Notes under the pieces: model-generated
What the model was told of the DNA's origin: nothing
Databases searched by the model: none
What the model saw: only the letters and a program-made list of their open reading frames with translations
In this document: positions 1-7,396 of the stretch, piece by piece
Layout of the letters: the number at the start of each line of letters is the position of its first letter
Position numbering within the stretch: the stretch's first letter is position 1
Program-made: the position numbers and the translations under genes
NCBI GenBank assembly: GCA_958405565.1
Contig: CATYEN010000032.1
Span: forward strand, 1 to 24,908
DNA: 24,908 nucleotides
From: an uncultured Collinsella sp.
GTDB taxonomy: Bacteria; Actinomycetota; Coriobacteriia; Coriobacteriales; Coriobacteriaceae
Reading direction: 5' to 3'

Positions 1-56
1 TCCCGGAGCAAGGTAACCCGCCCGGAGGCGGCCCCAGCGCGAGACCGTCCCGGATG

Positions 57-2585
57 CTATTCGTTGTCGCCGGCGGTCATTTGGGTTGCGGAGAGTGCGC
101 CGTCGGCTGCGGTTGCGGCAGCGGCGTCGGGCCAGACCCAGTCGGTGAAGGCCGGGTGATCGTAGCCCTCGTCGCAGGCGAACTCGAAGGCCTCGGTGCG
201 GAAGGCCTCCCACTCGTTGATCTGCTCGGCAAACTTATCGGCGTCGACCATACGCAGCACGTCGGCAGCCAGGGCCCAGCGGTCCATGTTGTTCAGGCGC
301 AGCATGTCGAACGGTGTGGTCGTGGAGCCCTTCTCCTCGTAGCCGTGGACGCGGAAGGCGTCGTGGCCGGGGCGGTTCCAGATCAGGCGGCGAATCGTGC
401 CGGCATAGGCGTGGAAAGCAAAGAGAACGGGCTTCTCGCCGCAGCCGAACAGCTCAGCCCAGCGCTCGTCGCTGATGGCCTGGTCGTTCTCGCAGACGTT
501 CTGGATCTTGAGCAGGTCGACCACGTTGACGAACCATACCTTGATGCCCAGCTCGCGCAGCATGTCGGTTGCGGCAAGGGCCTCGAGGGTCGGCACGTCA
601 CCGCAGGTGGCAACGACGACGTCGGCCTCGGCGAGCGAGTCGGCGGTCGATGCCCACTCCCAGGTCGCGACGCCCTCGGCGAGCTCGGCCTTGGCCTCGT
701 CGACCGTCTGGAAGGTCGGGGCGGGCTGCTTGCCGCAGAAGATGGCGTTGACGCAGTCGGTGGACTGGTAGACGCGCTCGGCCACGGCGAGAGCCATGTT
801 AGCGTCGGCCGGATAGTAGGCGTTTACGATGTGCGTGTCGTTGGCCTTGTTGAGCAGCAGGTCGATAAAGCCGGGGTCCTGATGCGAGAAGCCGTTGTGG
901 TCCTGACGCCAGACGTGGCTCGACAGCAAAATGTTAAGGCCGCTGATGGGGGCACGCCACGGAATCTCGCGCTTGGTAGCCTCAAGCCACTTGCAGTGCT
1001 GGTTGACCATGGAGTCGACCACATGGACAAAGCTCTCGTAGGAGCTCCACACGCCGGAACGGCCAGTGAGCACGTAGGCCTCGAGGAAGCCCTCGCATTG
1101 GTGCTCGGACAGCTGCTCGACGACCTTACCGGAGCCTGCCAGCAGCTCGTCGTTGGCCTCGTCCTCGTAGAAGCCGGCGTCCCACTGCTTCTTGGTCACC
1201 TTGTAGGCAGCCTGCAGACGGTTGGACGCGGTCTCGTCGGGACCAAAGATGCGGAAGTCATCCATGTTCTTGGCCAGAACGTCGGCAGTGTACTCACCAA
1301 AGACGCGGGCGGCCTCGGTGGAGCCCCAGCCATGACCCTTAGTTGCGACGGGGACCTCGTGGGCATGAATATCGGGCAGCTCGAGCTCGCGACGCACCTT
1401 ACCGCCGTTCGCGTTGGGGTTGGCGCCGATGCGCAGCTCGCCGGTCGGCATAAAGGCCGTCACCTCGGGGCGCACCTGGCCCTCGGGCGTAAAGAGCTCC
1501 TCGGGCTTGTAGGAACGCAGCCACTCGCGCAGCACGCGGAAGTGCTCGTGGGTGTCCTTGGCACTCGCCAGCGGCACCTGATGCGCGCGCCAGGAGTCCT
1601 CGGTCTTCTTGCCGTCGATGTGCTTGGGGCAAGTCCAGCCCTTGGGCGTACGGAACACAATCATGGGGTAGGCCGGGCGGACCACGGTCTCGCCAGCGGC
1701 AGCTTGGGCCTGTGCGGCGGCCTTGATGTCGCAGATCTCGTCAAAGACCTGCTCAAACAGGGCAGCGAAACGCGCATGAATGCTTGCGTGGCTCTCGTCG
1801 TCAAAGCCGGCGACAAAGAAGTGCGGCTTATAGCCCATGCCCTCAAAGAACTTGGTGAGCTCCTCGTCGGACACGCGGGCGAGGATGGTGGGGTTGGCGA
1901 TCTTGTAGCCGTTGAGGTGCAGGATCGGCAGGACGATACCGTCGGTTGCCGGGTTCACGAGCTTGTTGGACTGCCAAGAGGTCGCGAGCGGACCGGTCTC
2001 GGACTCGCCGTCGCCCACCACGGCAACGGCGAGCAGGCTCGGGTTGTCCATGACAGCGCCGTAGGCGTGGCTGAGCGTGTAGCCGAGCTCGCCGCCCTCG
2101 TGGATGGAGCCGGGCGTCTCGGGCGCAAAGTGGCTCGGGATGCCGCCGGGGTAGGAGAACTGGCGGAAGAACTTCTGCAGGCCGGCCTCGTCATTGGTGA
2201 TGTCGGGGCGGATCTCGCGGTAGGTGCCATCGAGCAGCGACTGGGCGGTGCCGGCGGGGCCACCGTGACCCGGGCCCATCAGGAAGATGGCGTTCTGGTT
2301 GTGGTCGGCAATAAGGCGGTTGACGTGGCCGAACAGGAAGTTGATGCCGGGCGTGGTGCCCCAGTGGCCGACCAGACGGTGCTTAACGTCCGGACGACCA
2401 AAGTCGCGCGTCTCGCCGGTCTTCTCGTCGACAAAGTCGCTGCGCATCAGCGGGTTGGAGCGAAGGTAAATCTGGCCGACGGACAGGTAGTTCGAGGCGC
2501 GCCAGTACAGGTCGACACTCTCGAGCTCGGAAGCGGGAACCTCATGTCCCAGTTTTTGCCACGGCGTTCCCAGTGTTTTAGCCAT
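57..2585 (-). CDS. xfp: Xylulose-5-phosphate/fructose-6-phosphate phosphoketolase
   Basis: The 842-residue protein matches the phosphoketolase family along its whole length. These TPP enzymes split xylulose-5-P or fructose-6-P with phosphate into acetyl-P and glyceraldehyde-3-P or erythrose-4-P in the cytoplasm. Visible family motifs are SNYLSVGQIYLRSNP near residue 32, KHRLVGHWGTTPG near residue 68, GPGHGGPAG, and the TPP/Mg motif GDGESETGP at residues 191-199. The length is slightly above the usual 790-825 because of an Ala-rich C-terminal tail. The ATG at 2585 is preceded by GAAGGGA at good spacing and gives the expected N-terminus. No U-tailed terminator is seen in the 56 bases after the stop, so the transcript may run off the window. 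Two palindromic operators lie 67-105 bp upstream of the start, and the LacI-type gene next upstream is the obvious candidate regulator. Identity is near certain; substrate preference cannot be read. Confidence 0.97.
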   Translation of the reverse strand: MAKTLGTPWQKLGHEVPASELESVDLYWRASNYLSVGQIYLRSNPLMRSDFVDEKTGETRDFGRPDVKHRLVGHWGTTPGINFLFGHVNRLIADHNQNAIFLMGPGHGGPAGTAQSLLDGTYREIRPDITNDEAGLQKFFRQFSYPGGIPSHFAPETPGSIHEGGELGYTLSHAYGAVMDNPSLLAVAVVGDGESETGPLATSWQSNKLVNPATDGIVLPILHLNGYKIANPTILARVSDEELTKFFEGMGYKPHFFVAGFDDESHASIHARFAALFEQVFDEICDIKAAAQAQAAAGETVVRPAYPMIVFRTPKGWTCPKHIDGKKTEDSWRAHQVPLASAKDTHEHFRVLREWLRSYKPEELFTPEGQVRPEVTAFMPTGELRIGANPNANGGKVRRELELPDIHAHEVPVATKGHGWGSTEAARVFGEYTADVLAKNMDDFRIFGPDETASNRLQAAYKVTKKQWDAGFYEDEANDELLAGSGKVVEQLSEHQCEGFLEAYVLTGRSGVWSSYESFVHVVDSMVNQHCKWLEATKREIPWRAPISGLNILLSSHVWRQDHNGFSHQDPGFIDLLLNKANDTHIVNAYYPADANMALAVAERVYQSTDCVNAIFCGKQPAPTFQTVDEAKAELAEGVATWEWASTADSLAEADVVVATCGDVPTLEALAATDMLRELGIKVWFVNVVDLLKIQNVCENDQAISDERWAELFGCGEKPVLFAFHAYAGTIRRLIWNRPGHDAFRVHGYEEKGSTTTPFDMLRLNNMDRWALAADVLRMVDADKFAEQINEWEAFRTEAFEFACDEGYDHPAFTDWVWPDAAAATAADGALSATQMTAGDNE

Positions 2586-2643
2586 TGTTTATGTCCCTTC
2601 GCTGCGCGGTCGCCTTCCGATACGGCAACCTTTCATTGGGACT

Positions 2644-2649
2644 AGTATA
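2644..2649 (-). promoter_or_regulatory. Candidate -10 box of the xfp promoter
   Basis: The minus strand reads TATACT here, about 59 bases before the xfp start. No convincing -35 hexamer lies 16-18 bases upstream. The two palindromes at 2652-2690 occupy the position where the -35 would be, so a bound regulator would directly affect polymerase. Assigned by eye only. Confidence 0.4.
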
Positions 2650-2651
2650 TT

Positions 2652-2669
2652 TGATAAAACGTTTTATCA
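2652..2669. promoter_or_regulatory. LacI-type operator 1 upstream of xfp (perfect palindrome)
   Basis: The 18 bases TGATAAAACGTTTTATCA form a perfect palindrome with the central CG typical of LacI/GalR-family operators. The site lies in the xfp promoter region, next to the gene for a LacI-family protein. The pairing of regulator and site is inference. Confidence 0.8.
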
Positions 2670-2672
2670 TGG

Positions 2673-2690
2673 TGAAAAAACGTTTTATCA
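2673..2690. promoter_or_regulatory. LacI-type operator 2 upstream of xfp (one mismatch)
   Basis: TGAAAAAACGTTTTATCA differs from operator 1 by one base. The two centres are exactly 21 bp apart, about two helical turns, so two dimers would bind on the same DNA face. This spacing favours cooperative binding. Confidence 0.75.
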
Positions 2691-2789
2691 TCTTTATCGA
2701 TCCCATCGATTGGCAAAACGCGACATTCACCTGCGGCATTATCTGTCACAGGTACTCCATATTCAATCTGCATGAATTGATAAACGTGT

Positions 2790-3818
2790 TTAGCTGTGTT
2801 TAGTAAGCTCGAGCACGCTGTCCTTTACGATGAGCGCGGGCTCCAGAACAACCTCTTCGGCACGCCTGCCACCCCTACCGGCAAGACGCTTGGACATGCA
2901 GCCAAAAGCGTGTTCGGCAAGCACGCCGGGGTCCTGCTCGATCGCGGTCAACGCCGGCTCAAAGAGAACGTCGGCTGCCGAGTTGTCATAGCTCACCACC
3001 GAGATATCGCCCGGAATGCTCTTCCCCATCTCGTGCAGGCGCTTGAGCAAACCGAGGGCAATGTTATCCGAGCTTGCGAACACGGCGGTGGCGTCAGTTG
3101 CGAGCACCGCCTCCGAGGCCTCGTAGGCACTCGAAATGTAGTACTCGCTCTCAAACTCCAAGCGCGCGTCGATCGGCAGGCCAACCTCGCGCAGCGCGCG
3201 CTCATAGCCGGCAAGTCGCTTGCGGCCCGTATTGGAACGGCGCGCGTTAACCAAGCAGGCAATGCGACGGTGCCCCTGCTCGATCAAGTAGCGGGTAGCC
3301 ATGTAGCCACCCATCTCGTGATCGAACATCACCTTGTCGCACTCGAGTCCCTCAATGGCACGGTCGACCATTACAGCAGGGATAGGCAGATGGCTGACCT
3401 CTTCGCGCAGGGCGCGGTCGTCCGAGAACTCGTCGCCCACGACCAAGAACACACCATCGACACCGCGCGTCACCAGCTGGCGCAGGAGCTCCAGATCGTC
3501 CTCGGCACTTCCACCCGAGCTGGTAATAAAGAGCGCGTAGCCGTCCTCGCGGCAGCGCTTTTCCAGGCTGCCGGCAAGCGAGGCAAAAAAGCGGCTCTCG
3601 ATGTTGGGAACGATAAGGCCCAGCGTGCGCGACTCACGCATGACCAGGCTGCGCGCAATCTGGTTAGGAACATAGTGGTTACGCGCCGCGACCTCTTTGA
3701 TGCGCTTGCGGTTTTCTTCCGAGATGCGACAAGGCCGATTGTTGAGAACAAGCGAGACCGACGAGGGGGAAAGCCCCACCTCCTGGGCAATCTGCTTGAG
3801 AGTAACTTTGTTGCCCAT
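2790..3818 (-). CDS. LacI/GalR-family transcriptional regulator
   Basis: This 342-residue protein has the LacI layout: an N-terminal helix-turn-helix (VTLKQIAQEVGLSPSSVSLV, about residues 5-24), the hinge-helix region ending near NQIARSL, and a periplasmic-binding-protein-like effector domain from TLGLIVPNIESRFF to the C-terminus. I start it at the ATG at 3818 because this places the HTH at the extreme N-terminus and GGAAGGAG lies just upstream. A longer in-frame reading to 3941 would add 41 residues that look like translated promoter. It is followed at 204 bp by xfp on the same strand with no clear terminator between. The paired palindromes in that gap suggest it controls xfp. The ligand cannot be read; a sugar or sugar phosphate is usual. 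Half-sites reading TGATAAA at 2778 and 3881 leave autoregulation open. Confidence 0.92.
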   Translation of the reverse strand: MGNKVTLKQIAQEVGLSPSSVSLVLNNRPCRISEENRKRIKEVAARNHYVPNQIARSLVMRESRTLGLIVPNIESRFFASLAGSLEKRCREDGYALFITSSGGSAEDDLELLRQLVTRGVDGVFLVVGDEFSDDRALREEVSHLPIPAVMVDRAIEGLECDKVMFDHEMGGYMATRYLIEQGHRRIACLVNARRSNTGRKRLAGYERALREVGLPIDARLEFESEYYISSAYEASEAVLATDATAVFASSDNIALGLLKRLHEMGKSIPGDISVVSYDNSAADVLFEPALTAIEQDPGVLAEHAFGCMSKRLAGRGGRRAEEVVLEPALIVKDSVLELTKHS

Positions 3819-3853
3819 CTCGCTCCTTCCGAGTATTCGCGCAATCTCTTGAA

Positions 3854-3859
3854 AGTATA
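3854..3859 (-). promoter_or_regulatory. Candidate -10 box of the lacI-type gene
   Basis: The minus strand reads TATACT, 36 bases before the chosen ATG at 3818. Its position inside the longer possible reading frame supports the shorter start. No strong -35 is seen. A TGATAAA half-site at 3881-3887 lies just upstream and resembles half of the xfp operators. Confidence 0.4.
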
Positions 3860-3927
3860 GCGACCGTCCCTCTACCTCGATGATAAACACTTTACCAATC
3901 CGGTAGACGGCTGTTTTATCGCCGCGA

Positions 3928-3993
3928 TTGGTGCAAAGCAACCTGACCCCTTTGCATCATGTGATGCATTGGGGTCAGGTTGCTTTGCACCAA
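3928..3993. repeat. 66-bp near-perfect hairpin, REP-like
   Basis: Arms 3928-3950 and 3971-3993 are perfect 23-base reverse complements, beginning TTGGTGCAAAGCAACC and ending GGTTGCTTTGCACCAA. Inside them, TGCATCA and TGATGCA (3953-3959 and 3962-3968) pair around a two-base loop, with only a TT/TT mismatch between the outer and inner stems. It lies between the divergent lacI and murB genes and has no U-run. The GGGGTCAGGTTGC core resembles repetitive palindromes mobilised by REP-associated tyrosine transposases, but that link is inference from memory. The right arm ends about 65 bases before the murB start, so it may also touch the murB promoter. Confidence 0.85.
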
Positions 3994-4015
3994 ATCCATC
4001 CGGGTGGGGTATATT
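3985..4015 (+). promoter_or_regulatory. Candidate murB promoter
   Basis: A good -10 hexamer TATATT lies at 4010-4015. The best upstream match is TTGCAC at 3985-3990, with a long 19-bp spacer. The -35 would therefore lie inside the right arm of the 66-bp hairpin. Moderate to low confidence. Confidence 0.4.
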
Positions 4016-4058
4016 GCATTCGATTGATGAAAACGACCACCATAAGGCGGATATTCGT

Positions 4059-5021
4059 ATGCACGAGAATGACTTTTTTAACGAGGACCTGCTCTGCGCG
4101 CTCGCTGGCGTTGCCGGCGAGGACAACGTGCTCATGAGCGAGCCCATGCGCGAGCACACCACGTTTAAGATCGGCGGCCCGGCCGATGTCTTTGTCGCGC
4201 CCGATACCGAGCAGGGCCTCGTCGCCACGCTTGACACCTGCTACCGCTGCGACCTGCCGCTCACCATTGTGGGCAACGGCTCCGACCTGCTCGTCGGTGA
4301 CAAGGGTATCCGCGGCGTCGTCGTAGCGCTGGGCGAGGGCCTCTCCGACATTACGGTCGACGGCACACATGTTACGGCAGCGGCCGGCGCGCTGCTCTCG
4401 AACGTAGCGGCCGCGGCAGCCGAGGCCGGTCTTACCGGCATGGAGCCCATCTCGGGCATCCCCGGATCGGTCGGCGGCGCCTGCTATATGAACGCCGGTG
4501 CCTACGGCGCCTGCATGGCCGATGTTTTGGAGTCCGTGCGCGTCTATAAGCCCGCCCGCGTGCTCGACGACGGAACCCGCGGTAGCGGCAATATCATTGA
4601 GTTTGATGTCGACGAGCTTAACCTGGGCTATCGCAAGAGCCGCATCGCCGACGACGGCTTCATCGTGCTTTCGGCCACCTTCAATCTCGCCCCAGGCAAC
4701 GCCGCGATGATCAAGGCCGACATGGACGACTACCGCCAGCGCCGCGAGGACAAGCAGCCACTCGACATGCCGAGCGCCGGCTCCACCTTCAAGCGCCCCG
4801 AGGGCTACTTTGCCGGCAAACTCATCATGGATGCCGGCCTGCGCGGCCACGCTGTCGGCGGCGCCCAGGTGAGCGAAAAACACTGCGGCTTCATCGTCAA
4901 CGCCGACCACGCCACCGCCGCCGACGTCGACGAACTCATCCGCGACATCCAAGCCAAAGTCAAAGAGCAGTTCGGCGTAGACCTAGAACCCGAAGTCCAC
5001 CGAGTCGGCGAATTCTTATAA
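4059..5021 (+). CDS. murB: UDP-N-acetylmuramate dehydrogenase (MurB)
   Basis: MurB reduces UDP-GlcNAc-enolpyruvate to UDP-MurNAc with NADPH through a bound FAD, the second committed step of peptidoglycan precursor synthesis in the cytoplasm. The 320-residue protein shows the FAD-binding segments HTTFKIGGPADVF, GNGSDLLVGDKGIRG and EPISGIPGSVGGACYMNAG. It also has the general-acid serine in SAGSTFKRP (Ser242) and the conserved C-terminal glutamate in LEPEVHRVG (Glu312). The size and layout fit the shorter type II MurB of Gram-positives. The ATG at 4059 has AAGGCGG eight bases upstream and starts at the expected distance from the FAD domain. An upstream in-frame start would run through the palindromic repeat and is rejected. 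It is monocistronic, with a strong terminator right after the stop. Confidence 0.96.
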   Translation: MHENDFFNEDLLCALAGVAGEDNVLMSEPMREHTTFKIGGPADVFVAPDTEQGLVATLDTCYRCDLPLTIVGNGSDLLVGDKGIRGVVVALGEGLSDITVDGTHVTAAAGALLSNVAAAAAEAGLTGMEPISGIPGSVGGACYMNAGAYGACMADVLESVRVYKPARVLDDGTRGSGNIIEFDVDELNLGYRKSRIADDGFIVLSATFNLAPGNAAMIKADMDDYRQRREDKQPLDMPSAGSTFKRPEGYFAGKLIMDAGLRGHAVGGAQVSEKHCGFIVNADHATAADVDELIRDIQAKVKEQFGVDLEPEVHRVGEFL

Positions 5022-5032
5022 AAAAGCAGGCC

Positions 5033-5080
5033 CCGAAAGGGAGAGGCTTCGTAAGGAAGTCCTCTCCCTTTCGGCTTTTA
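5033..5080 (+). terminator. Rho-independent terminator of murB
   Basis: CCGAAAGGGAGAGG (5033-5046) and CCTCTCCCTTTCGG (5061-5074) form a perfect 14-bp stem with a 14-base loop. CTTTTA follows. It lies 12 bases after the murB stop. Confidence 0.9.
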
Positions 5081-5087
5081 TAATCCC

Positions 5088-5125
5088 CCACTTATGATTG
5101 AATTGGCAGGTAAAATCATAAGTGG
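5088..5125. repeat. 12-bp perfect inverted repeat at the left edge of the AT-rich segment
   Basis: CCACTTATGATT (5088-5099) and AATCATAAGTGG (5114-5125) are exact reverse complements separated by 14 bases. No U-run follows, so it is not a simple terminator. It lies just upstream of a strong ribosome-binding site. It could be an operator, a leader hairpin or a remnant of an insertion end. Confidence 0.7.
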
Positions 5126-5155
5126 AGAATTACAATAGGGAAGGAGGGCTTGACT

Positions 5156-5344
5156 ATGGCGAATGGAAATGCAGTGACTATGCTCGGCTCGGCTCGGCAG
5201 GAGCTTAGCGCCGCTTTTTCAGCGTTTCAAGTCTTATTTCATACAATTAACAACGATCCAGTTGCCGGAGACAGGGCGCAGTATGCCCTGGCTTCGGCTT
5301 TTTGCGTTTACCGGAAGGATGGTGGCTTGATATTGAAGTTCTAA
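5156..5344 (+). CDS. Possible 62-residue small protein, unknown
   Basis: I do not recognise this product. The ATG at 5156 sits seven bases after a near-ideal AAGGAGGG (5141-5148), which is the main reason to call it. The 62-residue translation starts MANGNAVTMLGSARQ, is rich in Ala and Phe in its first half, and ends with GGLILKF. It shows no signal peptide, convincing membrane span or metal-binding motif. It lies in the AT-richer segment after murB, in the same direction as the surface-protein gene 106 bases downstream, and could be a leader or remnant of the acquired element. It may also be a chance ORF, because a short frame after a good ribosome-binding site is weak evidence. Confidence 0.4.
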   Translation: MANGNAVTMLGSARQELSAAFSAFQVLFHTINNDPVAGDRAQYALASAFCVYRKDGGLILKF

Positions 5345-5450
5345 CCGCGACCGTCAAATCTTTCTTTTCCGGTTAAACCTTCTATCTTCTCCGGCGTGTC
5401 CGCTGTCGGAGGAAGTAAGTAGCGGATAGCATTATTTGGGAGGAATGAAG

Positions 5451-7172
5451 ATGAAGAAAAAGCTTCTAGGCATTCTGCTTGCGTTGTGCCTCGCGATGAC
5501 ACTTGTTCCGATGACAGCCTCTGCAGAAGAGAACGCGCAAAGCAGCAAAACATCAATCACAACAGTAGATGAGCTTTTGCAATTTGCAAAAGCTGTGGAC
5601 AATGGCGAATACGACGATAAGACAGATGCGGTTGTATCTCTTGATGCAGATTTGGATTTAACAGGTATTGCGTGGACACCAATTGGTAGCGTATTTGCTA
5701 CTGACGGAACTCTGTTGCATTACTTCAGCGGCAAATTTTATGGAAACGGGCATACGATTTCCAATTTAGATTTTTCCGAAAACTATGGAAAGACAGAGTA
5801 TCCGTCTTTCGGATTATTCAGTGAGGTTTATGGCGCTGAAATTTCCGGGTTGACAATTCAAGGCAAGCTGGATGTATCTAATTCGGGGTATGTCTATTTT
5901 GGAACGGTAGCGGGTGTTGCAGCAGACAGCAAAATTTCTGACTGCGTTTCAGATGTGTCGTTCACGGATACAGACAAATATATTAACGGTACTGCGGCTA
6001 TGTGCGGATATGCAATAAATAGCACGATTGAGTACTGCCAAAACAAGGGGAATTTTTCAATAACGAAGGATGTCAGCTCTTTCCAGATGGGCGGTATCGT
6101 AGGTGTTGCTGACAACAGTACCGTACAGTATTGTGCTAATACAGGCGAGATGACCTCTTGGGCACCCTGTACCGGCGGAATCGTTGGGCAGTTGTATAAC
6201 AACTCAAAAATTATCAATTGTTATTCCACAGGGAAAATGATTCCTCTTGGCAACGGAACCACAGATTTCGGCGGCATCGCAGGGACAGTTGGTGCAGGTA
6301 CAGAAATCACACATTGTTATTTCGCTGGTGAAGTGGATTTAACTCAATATTCTGCCACTACGCCTTATAAGCGTTTGGGTGGCATTGCAGGCGGTGTTTC
6401 TTCTGATACACCTGCTTTTGACAACAATTATTTCGTAGGATCTGAGAATGTCCCGGCTTGCTTTAAGTACCAGAATGCTGGAACAGAAAAGACCCTTGAC
6501 TCCATGAAAACGGAAGATTTCTTTAATGAAATCACTGCTGCTGGCGGTAATTATCGATTTAACCCAAATGGCACGCCTATTCTGCCGGCACCGAAATATG
6601 CAGTTTCTTTTGTTGTAACACCTGCTGAACTGACAAATGTAATCATCAAAGTGAACGGTCAGGTAGCAACAAACCCCGTCAATTTAGAGGCAGGTACTTA
6701 TCAAGTCGAAATCAGCGCAGATAATTGCCAGGTTTCCAATTCCAATATTACGATTACGGCTGATACAGCAACTCATTCGCATACTATCGCAATGACTTAT
6801 TTGCCTGCCGACTACACCAAAGTCGATGCAGCCATTGCCAAAGCAAATGCCCTGAACAAGGATGAGTACAAAGATTTCTCCGGTGTGGAAGCTGCTGTCA
6901 AGGCTGTTGTCCGTGACAAGAACATCACTGAACAGAGCGAAGTTGATGCAATGGCAAAGGCTATCGAAGATGCGATTGCTGCTCTTGAGAAAAAACCTGC
7001 TAGCACCAAAGAGAAAAAACCTGCCAGCACCAAACCGGGAACATCCGATAAGCTTCCGCAGGCTGGCGATACAAACAGCCTTGCTTTGTGGATCGCCCTG
7101 TTGTTCGTCAGCGGCGGCACAGCAATCGTTACAACCGTTTACGGCAGAAACAAAAAGCGCAGTGTAAAGTAA
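5451..7172 (+). CDS. Secreted cell-wall-anchored surface protein, GLUG/beta-helix and FIVAR-like, LPQAGD sorting signal
   Basis: The 573-residue product has a clear signal peptide (MKKKLLGILLALCLAM, cleavage likely after ASA at residue 25). Residues about 145-320 contain repeated units such as GGIVGVADNSTVQYCANTGE and GGIVGQLYNNSKIINCYSTG, which are GLUG motifs expected to form a right-handed beta-helix. Residues about 456-512 resemble a FIVAR-type helical module, followed by a Lys/Pro linker with a duplicated KKPASTK. The C-terminus is LPQAGD (from residue 535), a membrane span and a basic tail RNKKRSVK, so sortase should attach it to the wall. LPQAG is a variant of LPXTG. The ATG at 5451 is chosen because GGGAGGA is seven bases upstream. 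Base composition is visibly AT-richer than the neighbours and resembles Firmicutes, pointing to transfer. A role in adhesion or glycan binding is inference; the ligand is unknown. Confidence 0.88.
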   Translation: MKKKLLGILLALCLAMTLVPMTASAEENAQSSKTSITTVDELLQFAKAVDNGEYDDKTDAVVSLDADLDLTGIAWTPIGSVFATDGTLLHYFSGKFYGNGHTISNLDFSENYGKTEYPSFGLFSEVYGAEISGLTIQGKLDVSNSGYVYFGTVAGVAADSKISDCVSDVSFTDTDKYINGTAAMCGYAINSTIEYCQNKGNFSITKDVSSFQMGGIVGVADNSTVQYCANTGEMTSWAPCTGGIVGQLYNNSKIINCYSTGKMIPLGNGTTDFGGIAGTVGAGTEITHCYFAGEVDLTQYSATTPYKRLGGIAGGVSSDTPAFDNNYFVGSENVPACFKYQNAGTEKTLDSMKTEDFFNEITAAGGNYRFNPNGTPILPAPKYAVSFVVTPAELTNVIIKVNGQVATNPVNLEAGTYQVEISADNCQVSNSNITITADTATHSHTIAMTYLPADYTKVDAAIAKANALNKDEYKDFSGVEAAVKAVVRDKNITEQSEVDAMAKAIEDAIAALEKKPASTKEKKPASTKPGTSDKLPQAGDTNSLALWIALLFVSGGTAIVTTVYGRNKKRSVK

Positions 7173-7252
7173 AACTAAGCATTTAGTCCAAGGGGCCGTC
7201 TCTTTCTTATATTCAGACAACCAGTCCGGTATGTAGCGCGTTGGACCCAAAA

Positions 7253-7388
7253 GGGCCGCGTGCCCGCCCGCAATATATTTGATTGATCACGAGTTCCGCA
7301 CGCAAAGAAGGCCACTTAATGTGGCCTTCTTTGCGTGCGGAACTGCCCGAGCAGGCAATCAAATATATTGCGGGCGGGTACGCGGCCC
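7253..7388. repeat. 136-bp nested inverted repeat
   Basis: The outer arms 7253-7285 and 7356-7388 are 33-base reverse complements with one mismatch (G versus the A implied by T at 7379, which still allows a G-U pair in RNA). The inner arms 7293-7315 and 7321-7343 are perfect 23-base reverse complements around TTAAT. Unpaired spacers of 7 and 12 bases separate the stems. It lies between the convergent surface-protein and hydrolase genes, 8 bases from the hydrolase stop. The inner part works as a terminator. The outer AT/GC mosaic arm suggests inverted duplication of the gene end or a miniature element. Confidence 0.88.
7293..7343. terminator. Bidirectional terminator between convergent genes
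   Basis: The core AAAGAAGGCCAC-TTAAT-GTGGCCTTCTTT reads as a strong stem with a pyrimidine-rich tail on both strands. It can stop transcription from the surface-protein gene (plus) and from the cell-wall hydrolase gene (minus). Confidence 0.75.
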
Positions 7389-7396
7389 AGTCGGCT

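Larger units (their letters stand above)
5081..7252. other. AT-richer accessory segment, probably horizontally acquired
   Basis: From just after the murB terminator to the large hairpin at 7253, base composition and codon use change sharply, with A/T-ending codons common and runs such as AATTATCGATTTAAC. The flanking genes use almost only G/C third positions. It carries the small ORF and the LPQAGD surface protein. No transposase, integrase or clear target duplication is present, so the mechanism of entry is unknown. The edges are estimates by eye. In 7173-7252 I see no gene, only a short ACTAA/TTAGT dyad. Confidence 0.7.

Noticed and set aside
16..34. Terminator after xfp (short CGCC/GGCG stem)
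   Set aside because: The stem is very short and has no U-tract; the true end may be beyond the window.
54..2645. 863-codon open frame antisense to xfp
   Set aside because: It mirrors the xfp codons, has no recognisable domain and reflects the strong G/C third-position bias. xfp itself is unmistakable.
3819..3941. N-terminal extension of the LacI-family protein
   Set aside because: The extra 41 residues precede a normal HTH start, contain the likely -10 box in DNA, and lack a better ribosome-binding site.
3969..4058. N-terminal extension of MurB
   Set aside because: It would translate the right arm of the 66-bp palindrome. The ATG at 4059 has a proper ribosome-binding site.
5399..5426. Riboswitch or structured leader before the surface-protein gene (TCCGCT/AGCGGA stem)
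   Set aside because: There is only a 6-bp stem with a 16-base loop and no match to a riboswitch core that I can recognise.
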